Assembly (NCBI GenBank): GCA_001871195.1
Contig: MNXA01000029.1
Span: forward strand, 1-53,317
Source of the DNA: Zetaproteobacteria bacterium CG1_02_55_237
GTDB taxonomy: Bacteria; Pseudomonadota; Zetaproteobacteria; Mariprofundales; Mariprofundaceae
DNA length: 53,317 nucleotides
Direction of reading: 5' to 3'
Part shown: positions 1 through 7,365 of the stretch, piece by piece
Layout of the letters: each line of letters opens with the position of its first letter
How positions within the stretch are numbered: position 1 is the first letter of the stretch
Translations under genes and position numbers: made by a program
The notes under the pieces: generated by a model
The model's database searches: none
What the model was told of the DNA's origin: nothing
The model's input: the letters and a program-made list of their open reading frames with translations, nothing else

Positions 1-242
1 AGAAGCACGAACGCACAGTCAACAAAGACAACACCGTCAGCTTTGAGGGCAGAACCCTGCAAATCCCCAGCAATGAATACCGACACCATTATGTCAAAGC
101 CAGAGTGCGTGTTCACTGCTATACCGATGGCAGCATGGCCATCTTCCACGGGCCAAGAAAACTCGCCGAGTTTCAGCCTCTTCTGAAGCCCAAGGCCAGC
201 AAGCCGGAACTACCACTACCAAGGCTGAAGGCAGCAATATGA
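1..242 (+). CDS. IS transposase, C-terminal fragment (5' part outside window)
   Basis: The frame opens at base 3 and runs to a TGA at 240-242, giving about 79 residues. The text KDNTVSFEGRTLQIP, then YVKARVRVH and DGSMAIFHGPRKLA, is the C-terminal barrel-like tail typical of IS1202/ISNCY-type transposases, where it follows the DDE catalytic core. The catalytic core itself is to the left of the window. About 45 bp after the stop lies what looks like the IS end, abutting the truncated FIST gene on the opposite strand. Family assignment is from memory of the conserved tail and is moderately sure. Whether the element is intact cannot be judged here. Confidence 0.72.
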   Translation, partial: KHERTVNKDNTVSFEGRTLQIPSNEYRHHYVKARVRVHCYTDGSMAIFHGPRKLAEFQPLLKPKASKPELPLPRLKAAI

Positions 243-290
243 ACCAAAACCAAACCGGACAACCCTTGTGCTCTAAAACCGGACAACTCT
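1..290 (+). mobile_element. Right end of an insertion sequence
   Basis: The segment comprises the transposase tail and a short non-coding end. The 12-mer AAACCGGACAAC occurs at 252-263 and again at 276-287, a subterminal/terminal repeat pair 24 bp apart, as expected for transposase binding sites at an IS end. The outer boundary is put near 287-292 because the FIST reading frame entering from the right loses family resemblance there. The exact border and any target duplication need the other end, which is outside the window. Confidence 0.6.
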
Positions 291-1199
291 ATTTGTTGCC
301 AACAGCGCGGATGCCTCAACTGCGCCCCCCACCAGTCGATCAAAACTGGCCCGCATAAGCCTTGCCAGAAAGCCTTCCGGCACATCACCGGCAAAAATGA
401 GGGCCTGATTCTTCTCATCAATTCCCAGAATGGTACGAACCAGACATTTCGTATCCGCATACCCGTCGCGAATGGTCAGGGGGAATTTCAACCCGGAGGA
501 AGGAAGATCAACTGCAAGCTCACCGAGGTATTCCTTATACAGAGCCAGCGCCGGCTTGCCATCCAACTCGTAAAGAATGTTGTTCTCGGAACGGGTGATT
601 TTGCGTTCGGGACCGAAGGCCTCCCAGCCTCCGCGTGCGCCATGCGTCATATGGAATTTCTCGCCGTAAAATCCAAGCGCAGTCACCATGCCGGTTTTTG
701 GCTTGCCGTCGTGCAACACCCAGGTGCGCTGGAACCGGGCACCGTCCGCAGCCATCCCACCGGTAACAGGCACATGATGCGGAACACGGCCCAGTCCGCT
801 AACCAGCTGACTTCCATTTACCTCAAGCCCGTCGGCGAGGACAAACACACCGCGCAGCCCATCCGTTGGCAGTTGTTGTGCGATAGCTTCGCCGGCTGCA
901 TATGAATCGGAAGCGTTGGAAACGACGGTGGAAGTAAGGACAAGATTGGTATGTTCAAACTTCATGATCGCGACGGAAAGACTCGCATCATTCACCCTGG
1001 TTCCGGCAATCTCACCCGCTGTTGAACATCCCAATATCTTTGATGTTGGATAGGAACTGCAAAGCTGCCTGATAGGTGCCGGATCATCGAAATATGCCGG
1101 CGCAGCAAAGACCAGAACAAGAGTTTGCTCGGAATCCATGTCGGGAAAAGTGTCAACGGACCATCCCTGATCAGTTTTATACGTAAAGGTATTTATCAA
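273..1199 (-). CDS. FIST-domain sensory protein, C-terminally truncated by an IS
   Basis: FIST_N plus FIST_C domains, proposed to bind small ligands such as amino acids and usually genetically linked to signalling proteins. FIST_N features include ILGCSTAGEIAG near residue 56 and a VLADGL/VTGGMAADG region; FIST_C starts near residue 215 (NILYELDGKPALALYKEYLGE). The start is a TTG at 1199 with SD GGAGG 8 bases upstream. Full-length family members run about 370-390 aa and end in a conserved segment after the RASFDRLV-like helix. Here the frame stops at 308 aa, and its last residues (VVRF, then TAG) are read from the IS end. The final FIST_C strands are missing, so the protein is probably inactive or altered. 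No partner kinase is adjacent. Confidence 0.8.
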   Translation of the reverse strand: MINTFTYKTDQGWSVDTFPDMDSEQTLVLVFAAPAYFDDPAPIRQLCSSYPTSKILGCSTAGEIAGTRVNDASLSVAIMKFEHTNLVLTSTVVSNASDSYAAGEAIAQQLPTDGLRGVFVLADGLEVNGSQLVSGLGRVPHHVPVTGGMAADGARFQRTWVLHDGKPKTGMVTALGFYGEKFHMTHGARGGWEAFGPERKITRSENNILYELDGKPALALYKEYLGELAVDLPSSGLKFPLTIRDGYADTKCLVRTILGIDEKNQALIFAGDVPEGFLARLMRASFDRLVGGAVEASALLATNRVVRF

Positions 1200-1229
1200 T
1201 AGGTCAGCCTCCTCAATGCAACAGGTATT

Positions 1230-1252
1230 CTTTTATCCGCAATCGATAAAAG
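1230..1252. promoter_or_regulatory. Inverted repeat upstream of the FIST gene
   Basis: CTTTTATC at 1230-1237 pairs perfectly with GATAAAAG at 1245-1252 across a 7-base gap, starting 30 bp upstream of the FIST start codon. It could be an operator or a leader hairpin. No regulator gene is nearby, so the role is unassigned. The 348-bp gap 1200-1547 is the divergent control region of the FIST gene and the bicupin; apart from the sites listed I see nothing coding in it. Confidence 0.35.
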
Positions 1253-1411
1253 ACCTTAATACAAACGAATCGGAGGAGACTTTTCTCGTGTACATTTCCC
1301 CTCCCCCTTTTGTTACTTTCACGGCTTTTAAATCGCGAACGTCCCCGCAATCCGCTGAAGTCGTCGACGTAGCATAGGCATGCCGAACCCGGGAGGCAAT
1401 CCACTCGCATT

Positions 1412-1440
1412 TTGTGGATTTTAAGGCAGTGACATAAATT
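1412..1440 (+). promoter_or_regulatory. Candidate sigma-70 promoter for the bicupin gene
   Basis: TTGTGG at 1412-1417 and TAAATT at 1435-1440 are separated by 17 bases, about 108 bp upstream of the bicupin start. Matches to consensus are 3/6 and 4/6, so this is only a candidate. Confidence 0.3.
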
Positions 1441-1492
1441 AAATTCAACCGTGTCTGAGGCTATTGATTTGGCTATGCTTCCCAACCCGGCA

Positions 1493-1510
1493 TCGAGAGC
1501 CCGCTCTCGA
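1493..1510. promoter_or_regulatory. Perfect palindrome, candidate operator
   Basis: TCGAGAGC at 1493-1500 is followed after two bases by its exact reverse complement GCTCTCGA at 1503-1510. It lies 37 bp upstream of the bicupin ATG and downstream of the candidate promoter, where a dimeric repressor could block transcription. The 2-base spacer is too tight for an RNA hairpin loop, which favours a protein-binding DNA site. Confidence 0.4.
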
Positions 1511-1547
1511 CCCATGATTCAGTCAGGTAACAGCAAGGAGTGCAACC

Positions 1548-2456
1548 ATGAACAACGACAAACAGCAATGGGAAAAACAGGTTGTGAGTTGGGAATATTC
1601 TGCTGCCGCGACACCTGATTTGAAAGAAGTGCCGATCCAGCCCTTCCCGGCCTCCTTGCATGAAAAGGGTGAGACACGAATCATTGAACTGGATCTTTCC
1701 AAAGAGCTGGAGACACCTTATCCGGCGACTGCGCCGAACCTGCTGGCCAACTACATCCGCATTTGCACCGATGAGAATATCAGAACATACGCGGCGGCAA
1801 CTTCGGAGGTCTATTTCGTGCTGCGCGGCTCCGGGCGCACCGAAACAGCAGATGGCACCATCACCTGGCAACAGGGTGATGCCTTCACACTGCCATACAA
1901 TCAGGGCGTCACCCACTATGCCGATGAAGACAGCGCCCTCTACTGGAGCCACGATGCACCATTGTTGCAATACATGGGCGCGATTCCGAGCAAACAGATG
2001 TTCAAGCCTGCCTTCTACAGCAAGGCCTATATGTGTGATGAAGTGGAGAAATTGCGTGAGCCTGCCCTGCGCGAAAAGCGCAACCGCATCGGCATTATTC
2101 TCGGCAACACCGATACTGCCAAAACCAAAACCATGACCCACACCATGTGGTCGCTATTCAACCTGCTGCCTGCGGGCGCGGTGCAGAAGCCGCACCGCCA
2201 TCAATCCGTGGCGCTTGATCTGGCTGTTTTTTCCGGCCCGGACACCTATACCATGATCGGCAAGAAGGTGGATGAAGCGGGCAATATCATTGATCCCGTC
2301 AAGGCGATGTGGGCAACCAATACCGTGTTCGTCACCCCGCCGGGCTGGTGGCACTCGCATCACAATGAATCGGATCAGGATGCCTTTGTCTTCCCGGTGC
2401 AGGATGCCGGGCTGCATACCTATATGCGCACCCTCGATATCCAGTTCATTCGCTAA
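1548..2456 (+). CDS. Bicupin protein, gentisate 1,2-dioxygenase-like
   Basis: 302 aa with two cupin barrels. The first is about residues 60-150 (EVYFVLRGSGRTE, GDAFTLPYN), the second about 195-295 (PHRHQSVALDLAV, NTVFVTPPGWWHSHHN). The HRH in the second barrel and the later HSHH supply candidate metal-binding histidines, so only the C-terminal barrel looks metal-competent. The architecture recalls gentisate/1-hydroxy-2-naphthoate dioxygenases. True gentisate dioxygenases are longer (about 340-370 aa) and sit among aromatic-degradation genes, which are absent here, so substrate and reaction are unknown. AAGGAG precedes the ATG at 1548. The gene is probably monocistronic and is followed at once by a five-hairpin block. 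Confidence 0.72.
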   Translation: MNNDKQQWEKQVVSWEYSAAATPDLKEVPIQPFPASLHEKGETRIIELDLSKELETPYPATAPNLLANYIRICTDENIRTYAAATSEVYFVLRGSGRTETADGTITWQQGDAFTLPYNQGVTHYADEDSALYWSHDAPLLQYMGAIPSKQMFKPAFYSKAYMCDEVEKLREPALREKRNRIGIILGNTDTAKTKTMTHTMWSLFNLLPAGAVQKPHRHQSVALDLAVFSGPDTYTMIGKKVDEAGNIIDPVKAMWATNTVFVTPPGWWHSHHNESDQDAFVFPVQDAGLHTYMRTLDIQFIR

Positions 2457-2609
2457 GGATGCTCTGAAAAAGTCAGAGCATCCGTGCGGCCCATGGACGG
2501 GCCGCCAAAATCATGCGCGCAAGTGCTTGATTTTGTGAGCAAAGGAAAAATCACACTTTTGCCTTTGCGTAATGAAAAACACCATGGAGGGTGTTTTTCA
2601 GAGTATCCC
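2457..2609. repeat. Multi-hairpin intergenic element with imperfect terminal inverted repeats
   Basis: The whole gap is tiled by five consecutive inverted repeats: 2457-2466/2474-2483 (10 bp, perfect), 2486-2492/2499-2505 (7 bp), 2506-2513/2528-2535 (8 bp), 2539-2545/2562-2568 (7 bp, extendable past one mismatch), and 2574-2583/2590-2599 (10 bp, perfect). The ends match each other as an inverted repeat: GGATGCTCTGAAAAA at 2457 and, on the other strand, GGATACTCTGAAAAA ending at 2609. It lies between convergent genes and may act as a bidirectional terminator. The terminal repeats suggest a MITE-like or REP-type dispersed element. No second copy was seen in this window. Confidence 0.6.
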
Positions 2610-2624
2610 TAAGCCCACAACCAG

Positions 2625-3593
2625 CTAGCCGAGCGACTTCACCACCTGTAGCGCCACGCGCTTGTTGTAGTCGTTGATCTTCCAGTGCGACGGCATCCAG
2701 CCGACCAGAAAACGATAGAAGTCGGCCTGCACCAGCGGCATCAGCGCCCGCCACTCGCGCTCTAATAACACCACGTCCGTATCCCGCCCCCGCTCTGCCA
2801 GCGCCTGCTTCAAGGTGGCAAAGTAATCATCCAGCAGCATCGCCTCGAAACGTTCCTGATCGCGATCACTCAGGCATGAGCCGAGAAAATAGGCCACATC
2901 CTTCATGCCGCAACCACCGCCGACATACTGGAAATCAACCGCGGCAACACGCTTCCCATCGCCCGAGAAACAGAAATTGGCCAGCTTGGCATCGCCATGC
3001 ACCAGGGTCTGAAAGCGGGCCGTGGAGAGCATGGAATCGATCACGGGAGCTGCATCGCGCAGGGCATCGTCCGCCATCACGGCCAGCTCATCGGGGCGCG
3101 TGGCCAGATGCCAGTAGGTGCCAACTTCCCACAGGCCAGCGGGCTTCTGCCCCATGAATTCGGCATGGAAGTGGGCCAGCCAGGCTAAGCAGGCCTGCAC
3201 ACCGTCCAGATCGAGACCTTGGCGGCGTACCGGATAGCCTGCGGCATCGAGATCTTCGAGCACCATCAGATGATCCTCACCAAGCGTATCCGAGGCATAG
3301 CAATGCGGCACACGACAGCGCTCGTCGCAGCGACTGGCAAAGTCGTGATACCAGGCCATTTCCACTTCATAAGAGCGCACCTTGCGCCGGTGCGACAGAT
3401 CATTGTGCCAACCGTGCGGATGATTCACCTCAGAAGGAAAGATCACGTGCTTGAGCACAGCACTCGGCACTTCGCCCCCATGCACACGATAGCGGACAAT
3501 CTCTCCATAGCCGCTCCACAGCGACTGGATCACCTCGCCGCGCTCAAGTGAGGCTGCACCGGTTGCCTTGAGCAGCAGTTCATCCATCGGCAT
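2625..3593 (-). CDS. APH/EcKinase (CHK-like) small-molecule kinase family protein
   Basis: 322 aa from the ATG at 3593; the open frame extends further upstream, but that part overlaps purT and does not resemble the family. Kinase features are [11 protein letters not shown] (Brenner motif HGDxxxxN, catalytic Asp) and VDFQYVGGG, where VDFQ replaces the DFG-like motif, a hallmark of ecdysteroid-kinase-like/CHK proteins. Upstream lie a Lys-containing strand (AVLKHV) and [11 protein letters not shown], the hinge. It likely phosphorylates a hydroxyl on a small molecule; the substrate is unknown. The ATG is 31 bp past the purT stop on the same strand, so the two are probably co-transcribed. The SD is weak, and the second Met at 3587 is also possible. 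Confidence 0.75.
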   Translation of the reverse strand: MPMDELLLKATGAASLERGEVIQSLWSGYGEIVRYRVHGGEVPSAVLKHVIFPSEVNHPHGWHNDLSHRRKVRSYEVEMAWYHDFASRCDERCRVPHCYASDTLGEDHLMVLEDLDAAGYPVRRQGLDLDGVQACLAWLAHFHAEFMGQKPAGLWEVGTYWHLATRPDELAVMADDALRDAAPVIDSMLSTARFQTLVHGDAKLANFCFSGDGKRVAAVDFQYVGGGCGMKDVAYFLGSCLSDRDQERFEAMLLDDYFATLKQALAERGRDTDVVLLEREWRALMPLVQADFYRFLVGWMPSHWKINDYNKRVALQVVKSLG

Positions 3594-3624
3594 ATGCTGT
3601 TCGCGAATGCTTAAGCGCTGATGC

Positions 3625-4812
3625 CTACAGGGAGACCTTGATGCTCTTGCAGGCAGCCACGGCCTTCTCGCGTGCCTCTTCAAGGCTTGCGCCGCGCGCC
3701 AGGGCGACAGCCATGCGGCGCTTGCCATGCACTTCAGGTTTACCGAACAGGCGAATCTGCGTATCCGGTTCCGCCAGCGCCTTTTCCAGACCACCGAAGC
3801 TAACCTTGGTGGAGTCACCCTCCACCACCAGCGGGCAGGAGGCTGCCGGGCCGTGCTGGTGAATATTGGGGATAGGTAAACCCAGAATCGCGCGGGCATG
3901 CAGGGCGAATTCGGAAAGATCCTGTGAAATCAGCGTCACCAGACCGGTATCATGCGGGCGCGGCGAGACCTCACTGAAAATGGCTGCATCGCCCTTGATG
4001 AACAACTCCACCCCGAACAGACCATAACCACCCAGCGCATCGGTCACCTTGCCGGCGATATGCTGTGCCGCTTTCAGGGCCGCATCGGACATGGGCTGCG
4101 GCTGCCATGATTCGCGGTAATCGCCATCCACCTGCAGATGACCAATGGGCAGGCAGAAAGATGTGCCACCCGCATGGCGCACGGTGAGCATGGTGATTTC
4201 ATAATCGAAATCGACAAAGCCTTCGACAATGACCTTGCCCTTGCCTGCCCTGCCGCCCTTCTGGGCGTAGTCCCAGGCCTTGTGGATATCGGCCCCGGCA
4301 CGAATCACCGACTGCCCCTTGCCCGATGAACTCATGATCGGCTTCACCACGCAGGGCATGCCGATGGCTTGCACCGCCGCCTCGAACTCTTCCTGTGTCG
4401 CCGCAAACTGGAAGGGAGATGTTGCCAGCCCCAGTGTTTCGGCGGCGAGCCTTCGGATGCCCTCGCGGTTCATGGTCAGCTGTGTGGCGCGCGCGGTCGG
4501 GATCACCCTGAAGCCCTCGCTCTCCAGCTCAGCCAGCGTGACTGTGGCAATAGCTTCGACCTCGGGCACGATCAGGTTTGGCTTTTCCGCCTCGATCAGG
4601 CTGCGCAGGGCTGCGCCATCGAGCATCGAAAGCACATGCGAGCGATGCGCCACCTGCATGGCCGGAGCGTTCTCATAGCTGTCCACCGCAATCACCTCGA
4701 CACCCAGCCGTTGCAACTCGATGGCTACCTCTTTGCCGAGTTCCCCCGAGCCGAGCAACATCACTTTTGTTGCCGATGGGGATAGTGGTGTGCCGATCTG
4801 AACCTGTGTCAT
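3625..4812 (-). CDS. purT: Formate-dependent phosphoribosylglycinamide formyltransferase
   Basis: PurT makes formyl-GAR from GAR, formate and ATP in de novo purine synthesis, independently of tetrahydrofolate. The 395 aa match the usual length of about 392. The N-terminal [24 protein letters not shown] is the pre-ATP-grasp Rossmann segment. [27 protein letters not shown] and the metal-binding [23 protein letters not shown] are ATP-grasp motifs. The C-terminal [16 protein letters not shown] is family-typical. Start chosen at 4812 (AGAGG SD 8 bases upstream); the 49 extra upstream codons of the open frame have no family counterpart. The 256-bp region 4813-5068 is divergent to the MscS-like gene and holds no evident gene. 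Confidence 0.93.
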   Translation of the reverse strand: MTQVQIGTPLSPSATKVMLLGSGELGKEVAIELQRLGVEVIAVDSYENAPAMQVAHRSHVLSMLDGAALRSLIEAEKPNLIVPEVEAIATVTLAELESEGFRVIPTARATQLTMNREGIRRLAAETLGLATSPFQFAATQEEFEAAVQAIGMPCVVKPIMSSSGKGQSVIRAGADIHKAWDYAQKGGRAGKGKVIVEGFVDFDYEITMLTVRHAGGTSFCLPIGHLQVDGDYRESWQPQPMSDAALKAAQHIAGKVTDALGGYGLFGVELFIKGDAAIFSEVSPRPHDTGLVTLISQDLSEFALHARAILGLPIPNIHQHGPAASCPLVVEGDSTKVSFGGLEKALAEPDTQIRLFGKPEVHGKRRMAVALARGASLEEAREKAVAACKSIKVSL

Positions 4813-5068
4813 GCCAAGAACCTCTGATGATATTGAATGATGGTTTACCAAGGTCCGTATTGTATCGCATAAACCAGGGCGAACCACCGCAATCTCGAAG
4901 AAAGGGCTGCGCAGGAAAGCCATAATCTTGAATCGGCACCGGCTGTTTTCGCGACCCATGCAAGCGTCCTGTCACGCGTGACTGGAAATCATGCGCATAT
5001 TTTCATAAGGTGGTTGTACCAATCCGGCTGGCAGCCATGCCGTCGGATGGAAAGAGGAGTATCTTTCG

Positions 5069-6154
5069 ATGCAATTTCTTGATGTCATCATCCTGCACAA
5101 CAGCGTGCTCAACTGGCTGGTTGCACTGGGCGCCACGCTTGTTGCAGCGCTGCTGCTGGTCGCCATCAAGCGGCTGGCCGGAAGAAGACTCCGCAAATCC
5201 ACCAGCGAACAGGAAAACCGTATGGCCGGCTACGTGGTTGAGATACTCGCCCATACCCGCCCCTCCTTTCTGGCCATTATCTGCCTTTATACCGGTTCAC
5301 GCTTTATCGAGCTGACCGACCGCCCCGATCACATCTTCAACAACATCGTGGTGATCGCACTGTTCATCCAGTGCGGCCTGTGGGCCACTGTCGCGGCCAA
5401 CGGGGCGATAGCGCGTTACCGCGAAAAGCAGCTGAGTGAGAACCCGGCGAGCGTCACCACCATCAATGCCATCGGCTTTGTCGCCAAGCTCGTGCTGTGG
5501 ACGGTGCTGCTGCTGCTGGCCCTGGACAATCTCGGCATCGACATCACCGCGCTGGTCGCCGGCCTCGGCATCGGCGGCATCGCCGTGGCACTTGCGGTAC
5601 AAAATATCCTTGGCGACCTGTTGGCTGCGTTGTCCATCGTGCTCGACAAGCCCTTTGCCGTCGGCGACTTCCTGATCGTCAACGAGCATCTCGGAAGCGT
5701 CGAGTATGTCGGCCTCAAGACCACGCGACTGCGCAGCCTCTCCGGTGAGCAACTGGTGTTTTCCAACTCCGATCTGCTGAATAGCCGCCTGCGAAATTTC
5801 GGCCGCATGTACGAGCGCCGCGTGCTGTTCCCGATCGGCGTGGTCTATCAGACCCCGCGCGACAAGTTGAAGATGATTCCACAGATCCTGCGCGAGGCTA
5901 TCGAGGCGCAGGGTGACAAGAAGGTCCGCTTCGACCGTTCCCACTTCAAGGAATACGGCAGCTACTCGCTGAACTTCGAGACGGTCTACTACGTGCACGG
6001 CCCGGATTATAACCTCTATATGGATATCCAGCAGGCCATCAACTTCCTGATTCACGAACGCTTCGAGGATGAAGGCATTGAGTTCGCCTACCCGACCCAG
6101 GTGCTGCACATCGAGGGCGGCGGGAAAGGCGACATGCCCGTCCCCCGACCTTAA
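5069..6154 (+). CDS. MscS-family mechanosensitive channel
   Basis: 361 aa with about four transmembrane helices: residues 12-32, about 60-75, 88-108 and the pore helix about 130-190. The pore-lining region LVAGLGIGGIAVALAVQNILGDLLAALSI is the glycine/alanine-rich TM3 of MscS followed by the conserved NxxG segment. The beta domain follows (FAVGDFL, GSVEYVGLKTTRLRS, NSDLLNSRLRNF). The C-terminal alpha/beta domain ends near 350. It would open under membrane tension and release solutes on hypo-osmotic shock. Start ATG 5069 with GAGGAG upstream. It is longer than E. coli MscS (286 aa) because of the extra N-terminal helices. Monocistronic as far as can be seen. Confidence 0.88.
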   Translation: MQFLDVIILHNSVLNWLVALGATLVAALLLVAIKRLAGRRLRKSTSEQENRMAGYVVEILAHTRPSFLAIICLYTGSRFIELTDRPDHIFNNIVVIALFIQCGLWATVAANGAIARYREKQLSENPASVTTINAIGFVAKLVLWTVLLLLALDNLGIDITALVAGLGIGGIAVALAVQNILGDLLAALSIVLDKPFAVGDFLIVNEHLGSVEYVGLKTTRLRSLSGEQLVFSNSDLLNSRLRNFGRMYERRVLFPIGVVYQTPRDKLKMIPQILREAIEAQGDKKVRFDRSHFKEYGSYSLNFETVYYVHGPDYNLYMDIQQAINFLIHERFEDEGIEFAYPTQVLHIEGGGKGDMPVPRP

Positions 6155-6242
6155 CGTCCCCTTTTCCCATTCCCTGTCGGTCTGAGGCCGGGATGGTGAC
6201 CTTGAACAAAATGAGGCTAAAGTGCTGTTTGCGAGGTAAGTC

Positions 6243-6641
6243 ATGACAAATCAGAGCGCATGGTTTAAAGCAGCAAGCAGTGGTGATGAAGAAGCGCTGA
6301 GACAGCTCTTGAATCAGGGCGCTGATGTCAACGCAAGGGATGAGGCAGAAAATACCGCCCTGCATCTGGCAACCAAACATGGACACAAAAACATCATGCG
6401 GCTGCTTATTGAGCATGGCGCCAATGTGAATGCACAGAATGATTATGCTTCCACACCACTGCATCTGACAGAAAAGAACATGGAAACCATTCGCATTCTT
6501 TTAGAGGCGGGAGCCGATCCAAATATGACGGATAAAGACTGGAATTTCCCATACTATTATGTCTTTTACGGCTCGATGCCACGTGAGCTCACCGAACTTT
6601 ATATCAAGCACGGCGCTAACCTGATGTTGTATCCAGAATGA
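6243..6641 (+). CDS. Small ankyrin-repeat protein
   Basis: 132 aa, essentially only ankyrin repeats: NQGADVNARDEAENTALHLATKHGHKNIMRLLIEHGANVNAQN, then STPLHLTEKNMETIRILLEAGADPNMTDKDW, and a degenerate final repeat ending KHGANLMLYPE. Three to four repeats would form a short protein-binding solenoid. There is no signal peptide, so it is cytoplasmic. GAGGTAAG precedes the ATG. The TGA overlaps an ATG (ATGA, 6638-6641) that opens the lipocalin frame, so translational coupling with the next gene is possible. Function beyond protein binding is not evident. Confidence 0.8.
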   Translation: MTNQSAWFKAASSGDEEALRQLLNQGADVNARDEAENTALHLATKHGHKNIMRLLIEHGANVNAQNDYASTPLHLTEKNMETIRILLEAGADPNMTDKDWNFPYYYVFYGSMPRELTELYIKHGANLMLYPE

Positions 6642-6667
6642 GAGACACCATCTTCCGGAATCGCGGC

Positions 6668-6673
6668 TATAAT
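6668..6673 (+). promoter_or_regulatory. Consensus -10 box directly before the lipocalin start
   Basis: TATAAT at 6668-6673 is a perfect -10 hexamer. A transcript from it would begin near 6680, exactly the A of the lipocalin ATG, i.e. leaderless. No good -35 hexamer is at the right distance, so this may be chance. Confidence 0.25.
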
Positions 6674-6679
6674 GAATCC

Positions 6680-7192
6680 ATGCGCATACTCACAGCACTG
6701 CTTCTGACCATCTTTGTTTCAGGCTGCACAGGGATTCCCGAGGGGGTCACACCGGTCAGCGACTTCGACATCGGGCGCTATCTCGGCAAGTGGTATGAGA
6801 TTGCACGCCTCGATCACTCCTTTGAACGCGGGCTGGAACAGGTCACTGCCGGGTACAGCCTGCGGGATGACGGGGGCGTGGCTGTCATCAACCGCGGCTA
6901 TTCAGCCGAAACAGGCGAATGGGACGAGGCACATGGCAAGGCCTTCTTTGTCCGCTCGGCAAACGAGGGCTACCTGAAGGTATCGTTCTTCGGGCCCTTT
7001 TATGGCTCGTACATCATCTTCGTACTCGACAGCGATTACCGCTACGCATTCGTTTGCGGCCCGGATAAATCCTACCTCTGGCTACTGGCCAGAACCCCGA
7101 CAGTCCCGGATGCAGTGATCGACCAGTTCATTGAAACATCCAAGGCGCTGGGCTTCGACACCGCACAGCTCATCTTTCCCAGGCAACAATAA
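6680..7192 (+). CDS. blc: Outer-membrane lipoprotein lipocalin, Blc-like
   Basis: 170 aa from ATG 6680. A short signal sequence with lipobox VSGC (Cys about residue 17) indicates a lipoprotein. VSDFDIGRYLGKWYEIARLDHSFERGLEQV carries the lipocalin GxW motif as in E. coli Blc, followed by YKVS-type strands (GYLKVSFFGPFYGSY), YAFVCGPDKSYLWLLARTP and a C-terminal helix. Blc binds lysophospholipids/fatty acids and is tied to envelope stress. An alternative start at 6638 overlaps the ankyrin stop and adds 14 residues before the signal sequence. There is no SD before 6680, so either coupling from 6638 or leaderless initiation is plausible. Confidence 0.88.
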   Translation: MRILTALLLTIFVSGCTGIPEGVTPVSDFDIGRYLGKWYEIARLDHSFERGLEQVTAGYSLRDDGGVAVINRGYSAETGEWDEAHGKAFFVRSANEGYLKVSFFGPFYGSYIIFVLDSDYRYAFVCGPDKSYLWLLARTPTVPDAVIDQFIETSKALGFDTAQLIFPRQQ

Positions 7193-7365
7193 AGGGCTGT
7201 ATCCCCTTTTCCCCCTGAAAAGGAAACTCTAAGCCCTGATTGCCCCCTCTGTTTTGGCATTAATCATGGGCACTCAGCACATTACCTGATTCGCCCCGGT
7301 CAGGACCGTTAACATTCAAAACCTGACAGCGTCTTCTTTGCTCCGACCAATAGCGATCTGACGAG

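Noticed and set aside
1473-2141. 222-codon minus-strand frame opposite the bicupin
   Set aside because: Shadow of the bicupin gene; its codons mirror those of a clear protein family on the other strand.
3594-3899. N-terminal extension of the kinase frame
   Set aside because: It overlaps purT in another frame and is Arg/Trp-rich shadow sequence unlike the kinase family.
4813-4959. 49 extra N-terminal codons of purT
   Set aside because: No counterpart in PurT proteins; an SD and family-typical start are at 4812.
7205-7223. CCTTTTC/GAAAAGG hairpin after the lipocalin as a terminator
   Set aside because: 7-bp AT-rich stem without a T-run; too weak to list.
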